From positions 1 to 64,000 of the forward strand of contig NZ_AQXX01000110.1 of the NCBI RefSeq assembly GCF_000376785.1: a stretch of DNA of 64,000 bases. Reading direction: 5' to 3'. The position numbers were made by a program, and so were the translations under genes. Under the pieces are notes generated by a model. It ran no database searches. It saw nothing but the letters and a program-made list of their open reading frames with translations, and had not been told where the DNA came from. Numbering within the stretch: the stretch's first letter is position 1; the number at the start of each line of letters is the position of its first letter. Shown piece by piece: positions 62,111 through 64,000 of this stretch. Origin of the DNA: Hahella ganghwensis DSM 17046. GTDB lineage: Bacteria > Pseudomonadota > Gammaproteobacteria > Pseudomonadales > Oleiphilaceae.

Positions 62111-62485
62111 ATGCCTATACCGCTGCATCTAACCTTGCTGTTTCTATCAAACATCACAGCTTTGCTCGGTGGCTTTTTACTGGGCATGACGATCCACGAA
62201 ACCATCCGGTCCTCACTACCGGAGTTCCTGCAGGAGAAAATAGTCGCCTTTATTATATTTGGAATGTTACCGGCGGCGTTGGGCCTTTATTTGATGGGAT
62301 TCATATTTCGTTATCTGATTGCAGGGCGGTGCCCCAAGTGCGGTGGACGATCCATCTACCATGCCAGTAGAAGAGAAAATGCCATATTTGGCGGCACTAG
62401 CATGGTACCTATTACATACCATTGCAAGGAGTGTGAGCATGTCCATCGGACAAGGATTTTCCCGGCTAATCCGATGGACTCTTAA
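62111..62485 (+). CDS. Small membrane protein with a zinc-ribbon-like C-terminus
   Basis: About 124 residues. Two hydrophobic helices (LTLLFLSNITALLGGFLLGM and IVAFIIFGMLPAALGLYLMGFIF) are followed by a C-terminal four-cysteine ribbon (CPKCGG and CKECEH, 29 residues between the pairs). The fold would place the ribbon at the membrane surface. The start at 62111 is favoured over 62075, though neither has a good ribosome site. Not recognised; it converges on glk. Confidence 0.65.
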   Translation: MPIPLHLTLLFLSNITALLGGFLLGMTIHETIRSSLPEFLQEKIVAFIIFGMLPAALGLYLMGFIFRYLIAGRCPKCGGRSIYHASRRENAIFGGTSMVPITYHCKECEHVHRTRIFPANPMDS

Positions 62486-62512
62486 TCATCAAGCAAAAAG
62501 GGACGGAGAGCG

Positions 62513-63493
62513 TCATACCTCTGAGTTGGTAAGAGCTTCCGCAGCACCCAACAAACCGGTGTATGCCTCCATCACAACGAAAACGGGTATCGCCTCCTGA
62601 TATCCACGCATTCTTCCCTTGTGCTCAAATGCTTCCCGGAATCCACTGGTTTTGAAGAACTCCGTAAACCTTGGAATAATGCCGCCACAGACATACACGC
62701 CACCCAAGGCACCAATAGTGAGCGCCGCGTCTCCTGCCACTTGTCCAAAGATCCGACAGAACATGGAAAGTGTCTGTTCAGCCAAATCATCGGTATGCTG
62801 TAATGCCGCTTCAGTGATCTCAGCCGGTTCGCTGAATACCGCGTCCCTTTGACTGGCCTGAGCCAAGCCCCGATACAAGTTGACCAGACCTTCTCCACAA
62901 AGAATCCGCTCTACAGAAACTCGATCGTAGAGCTTCATTAAATATTGCAGCACCTCGATCTCAAGCGCTGAGGTAGGCGCATAACTGACATGACCACCCT
63001 CTGTAGAGAGGGGCACCCAGTTAGCTTTGGTTCTGATAAGCCCAGATACGCCAAGCCCGGTGCCAGGCCCAATCACCAGCCGGGCTCTTGCGGACGTGAC
63101 CCGATCGTCATCGGCATCCGGCCCTCCCACTTGCACCAGCTTATCTGCAGCAATATGGGGTACGCCCAGCGCCATGGCCGTAAAATCATTAATACATTTC
63201 AATGAGTCCAATCCAAGTTTGGCCTGGATTTCTCTTTTGGAAAAGACCCAATGGTTGTTCGTCATTTTGACGATATCATTATGCACCGGACAGGCGAATG
63301 CGATACTCGCTTCTGATACACGATCAAGCTGACAACGCTTGAGATAATCCCGTACCGCACCGTCCAGATTGTCATAATCAGCACAGGGCAAAACTTCAAT
63401 ATGCTGAAGGTCAGTAGAACCAGGTGAAACCAATGCAAAACGAGCATTGGTTCCCCCAATATCCCCTACCAGGGCAAACTCACTATTACTCAT
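62513..63493 (-). CDS. glk: Glucokinase
   Basis: A 326-residue kinase of the Glk family (E. coli Glk has 321). The phosphate-binding loop [14 protein letters not shown] is at the N-terminus, the sugar region [12 protein letters not shown] near residue 105, [12 protein letters not shown] near 140 and [11 protein letters not shown] near 160. It phosphorylates free glucose, here probably released by the alpha-glucosidase from maltodextrins. The ATG at 63493 overlaps the end of edd and has a GGAG site, so the two are translationally coupled; an upstream in-frame extension into edd is not used. Confidence 0.95.
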   Translation of the reverse strand: MSNSEFALVGDIGGTNARFALVSPGSTDLQHIEVLPCADYDNLDGAVRDYLKRCQLDRVSEASIAFACPVHNDIVKMTNNHWVFSKREIQAKLGLDSLKCINDFTAMALGVPHIAADKLVQVGGPDADDDRVTSARARLVIGPGTGLGVSGLIRTKANWVPLSTEGGHVSYAPTSALEIEVLQYLMKLYDRVSVERILCGEGLVNLYRGLAQASQRDAVFSEPAEITEAALQHTDDLAEQTLSMFCRIFGQVAGDAALTIGALGGVYVCGGIIPRFTEFFKTSGFREAFEHKGRMRGYQEAIPVFVVMEAYTGLLGAAEALTNSEV

Positions 63494-64000
63494 CGACACC
63501 GCTCCAAAATACAGCTGCTCCCTGCTCGGGATTGCCGGCATTTTGCCGCAAGGCACCGAATAACTCACGCCCAAAATTAACATGACGTGGAGATAGATCC
63601 ACCTCTGCCAAAGGTCTTTGGGCAAGTTCTTCCTCACCTACTTTTAATTCCAAGGTACCGGCAAGGGCATCAAGACGCACTAGATCGCCGTTTTGAATCT
63701 TGGCCAGAGTCCCGCCATTAGCGGCTTCCGGGTACACATGAATGGCTGCGGGCACCTTGCCTGAAGCGCCAGACATACGGCCATCTGTTACCAAGGCCAC
63801 CTTGAAACCACGGTCCTGCAGTACGCCCAGGTAAGGTGTTAGCTTATGTAATTCAGGCATACCATTGGATTTTGGTCCCTGAAATCTCACAACAGCGATA
63901 AAGTCCTTTTCCAGTTCACCTCGTTTGAAGGCATCTGCCAGATCATCCTGATCCTCAAAAACAACGGCGGGAGCTTCCACTACCCAATGTTCATGCGCTA
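63486..64000 (-). CDS. edd: Phosphogluconate dehydratase, C-terminal part (cut by window edge)
   Basis: The frame is open to the window edge and encodes the last 171 residues of Edd. It shows [15 protein letters not shown], the [20 protein letters not shown] segment shared by IlvD/Edd dehydratases, and a C-terminus like E. coli Edd. The enzyme dehydrates 6-phosphogluconate to KDPG in the Entner-Doudoroff pathway. Iron-sulfur-ligand cysteines lie outside the window. It is upstream of glk in one operon, giving glucose uptake into that pathway. Confidence 0.95.
   Translation of the reverse strand, partial: AHEHWVVEAPAVVFEDQDDLADAFKRGELEKDFIAVVRFQGPKSNGMPELHKLTPYLGVLQDRGFKVALVTDGRMSGASGKVPAAIHVYPEAANGGTLAKIQNGDLVRLDALAGTLELKVGEEELAQRPLAEVDLSPRHVNFGRELFGALRQNAGNPEQGAAVFWSGVDE

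Noticed and set aside
1-64000. tRNA, rRNA, prophage or conjugative genes
   Set aside because: None was recognised by motif on either strand; no cloverleaf scan could be run, so a single tRNA in a gap is not strictly excluded.

Overview
The window looks like chromosomal DNA from a marine-type gammaproteobacterium in the Oceanospirillales/Pseudomonadales range. Supporting signs are a DUF3461 (YaeH) protein, DbpA, TrhO, a YfhM-PbpC pair, a MalT-controlled maltose regulon joined to an Entner-Doudoroff glk-edd pair, and a chemosensory operon ordered like Pseudomonas aeruginosa Che2. Genus is not claimed. I saw no rRNA, tRNA, CRISPR array or prophage; the only transposon is the end of an IS5-family element at the left edge.

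Layout. 1-197: IS5 end. 220-2581: SAM methyltransferase divergent from a GlxA-type AraC regulator, then a small exported protein. 2582-5157: PhoA-type alkaline phosphatase behind a Pho box, and an outer-membrane-like protein. 5416-13769: very large alpha-2-macroglobulin with an N-terminal LprI-like domain, translationally coupled to penicillin-binding protein 1C. 13867-21752, minus strand: serine-hydrolase lipoprotein with a probable CTG start, dbpA, an isoprenylcysteine-methyltransferase-like membrane protein, trhO, an Atm1-type ABC exporter and a DUF2235 hydrolase. 22162-31100: mixed housekeeping and regulatory genes (diguanylate cyclase, AraC regulator, CoA-binding protein, DUF502, 2OG oxygenase, HSL-type esterase, DUF3461, AEC transporter, GNAT).

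Maltose regulon. malT (31716), then an alpha-glucosidase and malK (34873-37660), lie about 19 kb from malEFG (56679-60415, minus strand). Both operon promoter regions carry MalT-box-like sequences. Next to malEFG, glk and edd would feed the released glucose into the Entner-Doudoroff pathway. malK carries a one-base insertion that splits it; removing the extra base restores exactly 371 codons.

Signalling block. 38049-41015 holds a REC-REC-GGDEF protein and a PAS plus degenerate-GGDEF protein. 41117-54083 is one long minus-strand block, transcribed in the order MCP, STAS, REC-PP2C-kinase (HsbR-like), cheY, cheA, cheW, MCP with three PAS repeats, cheW, STAS, cheR, cheD, cheB. It combines a Che2-like array with a partner-switching phosphatase/antagonist module and a second STAS protein. 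A divergent gene at 54263 encodes a receiver-like protein without the phosphoacceptor Asp and with an unrecognised C-terminal part.

The most interesting items are this chemosensory/partner-switch composite, the triplicated PAS in its MCP, the malK frameshift, the LprI-macroglobulin fusion, an orphan terminator suggesting a small RNA upstream of malT, a lipoprotein with a non-canonical start, and a 58-codon gene antisense to the malK terminator.
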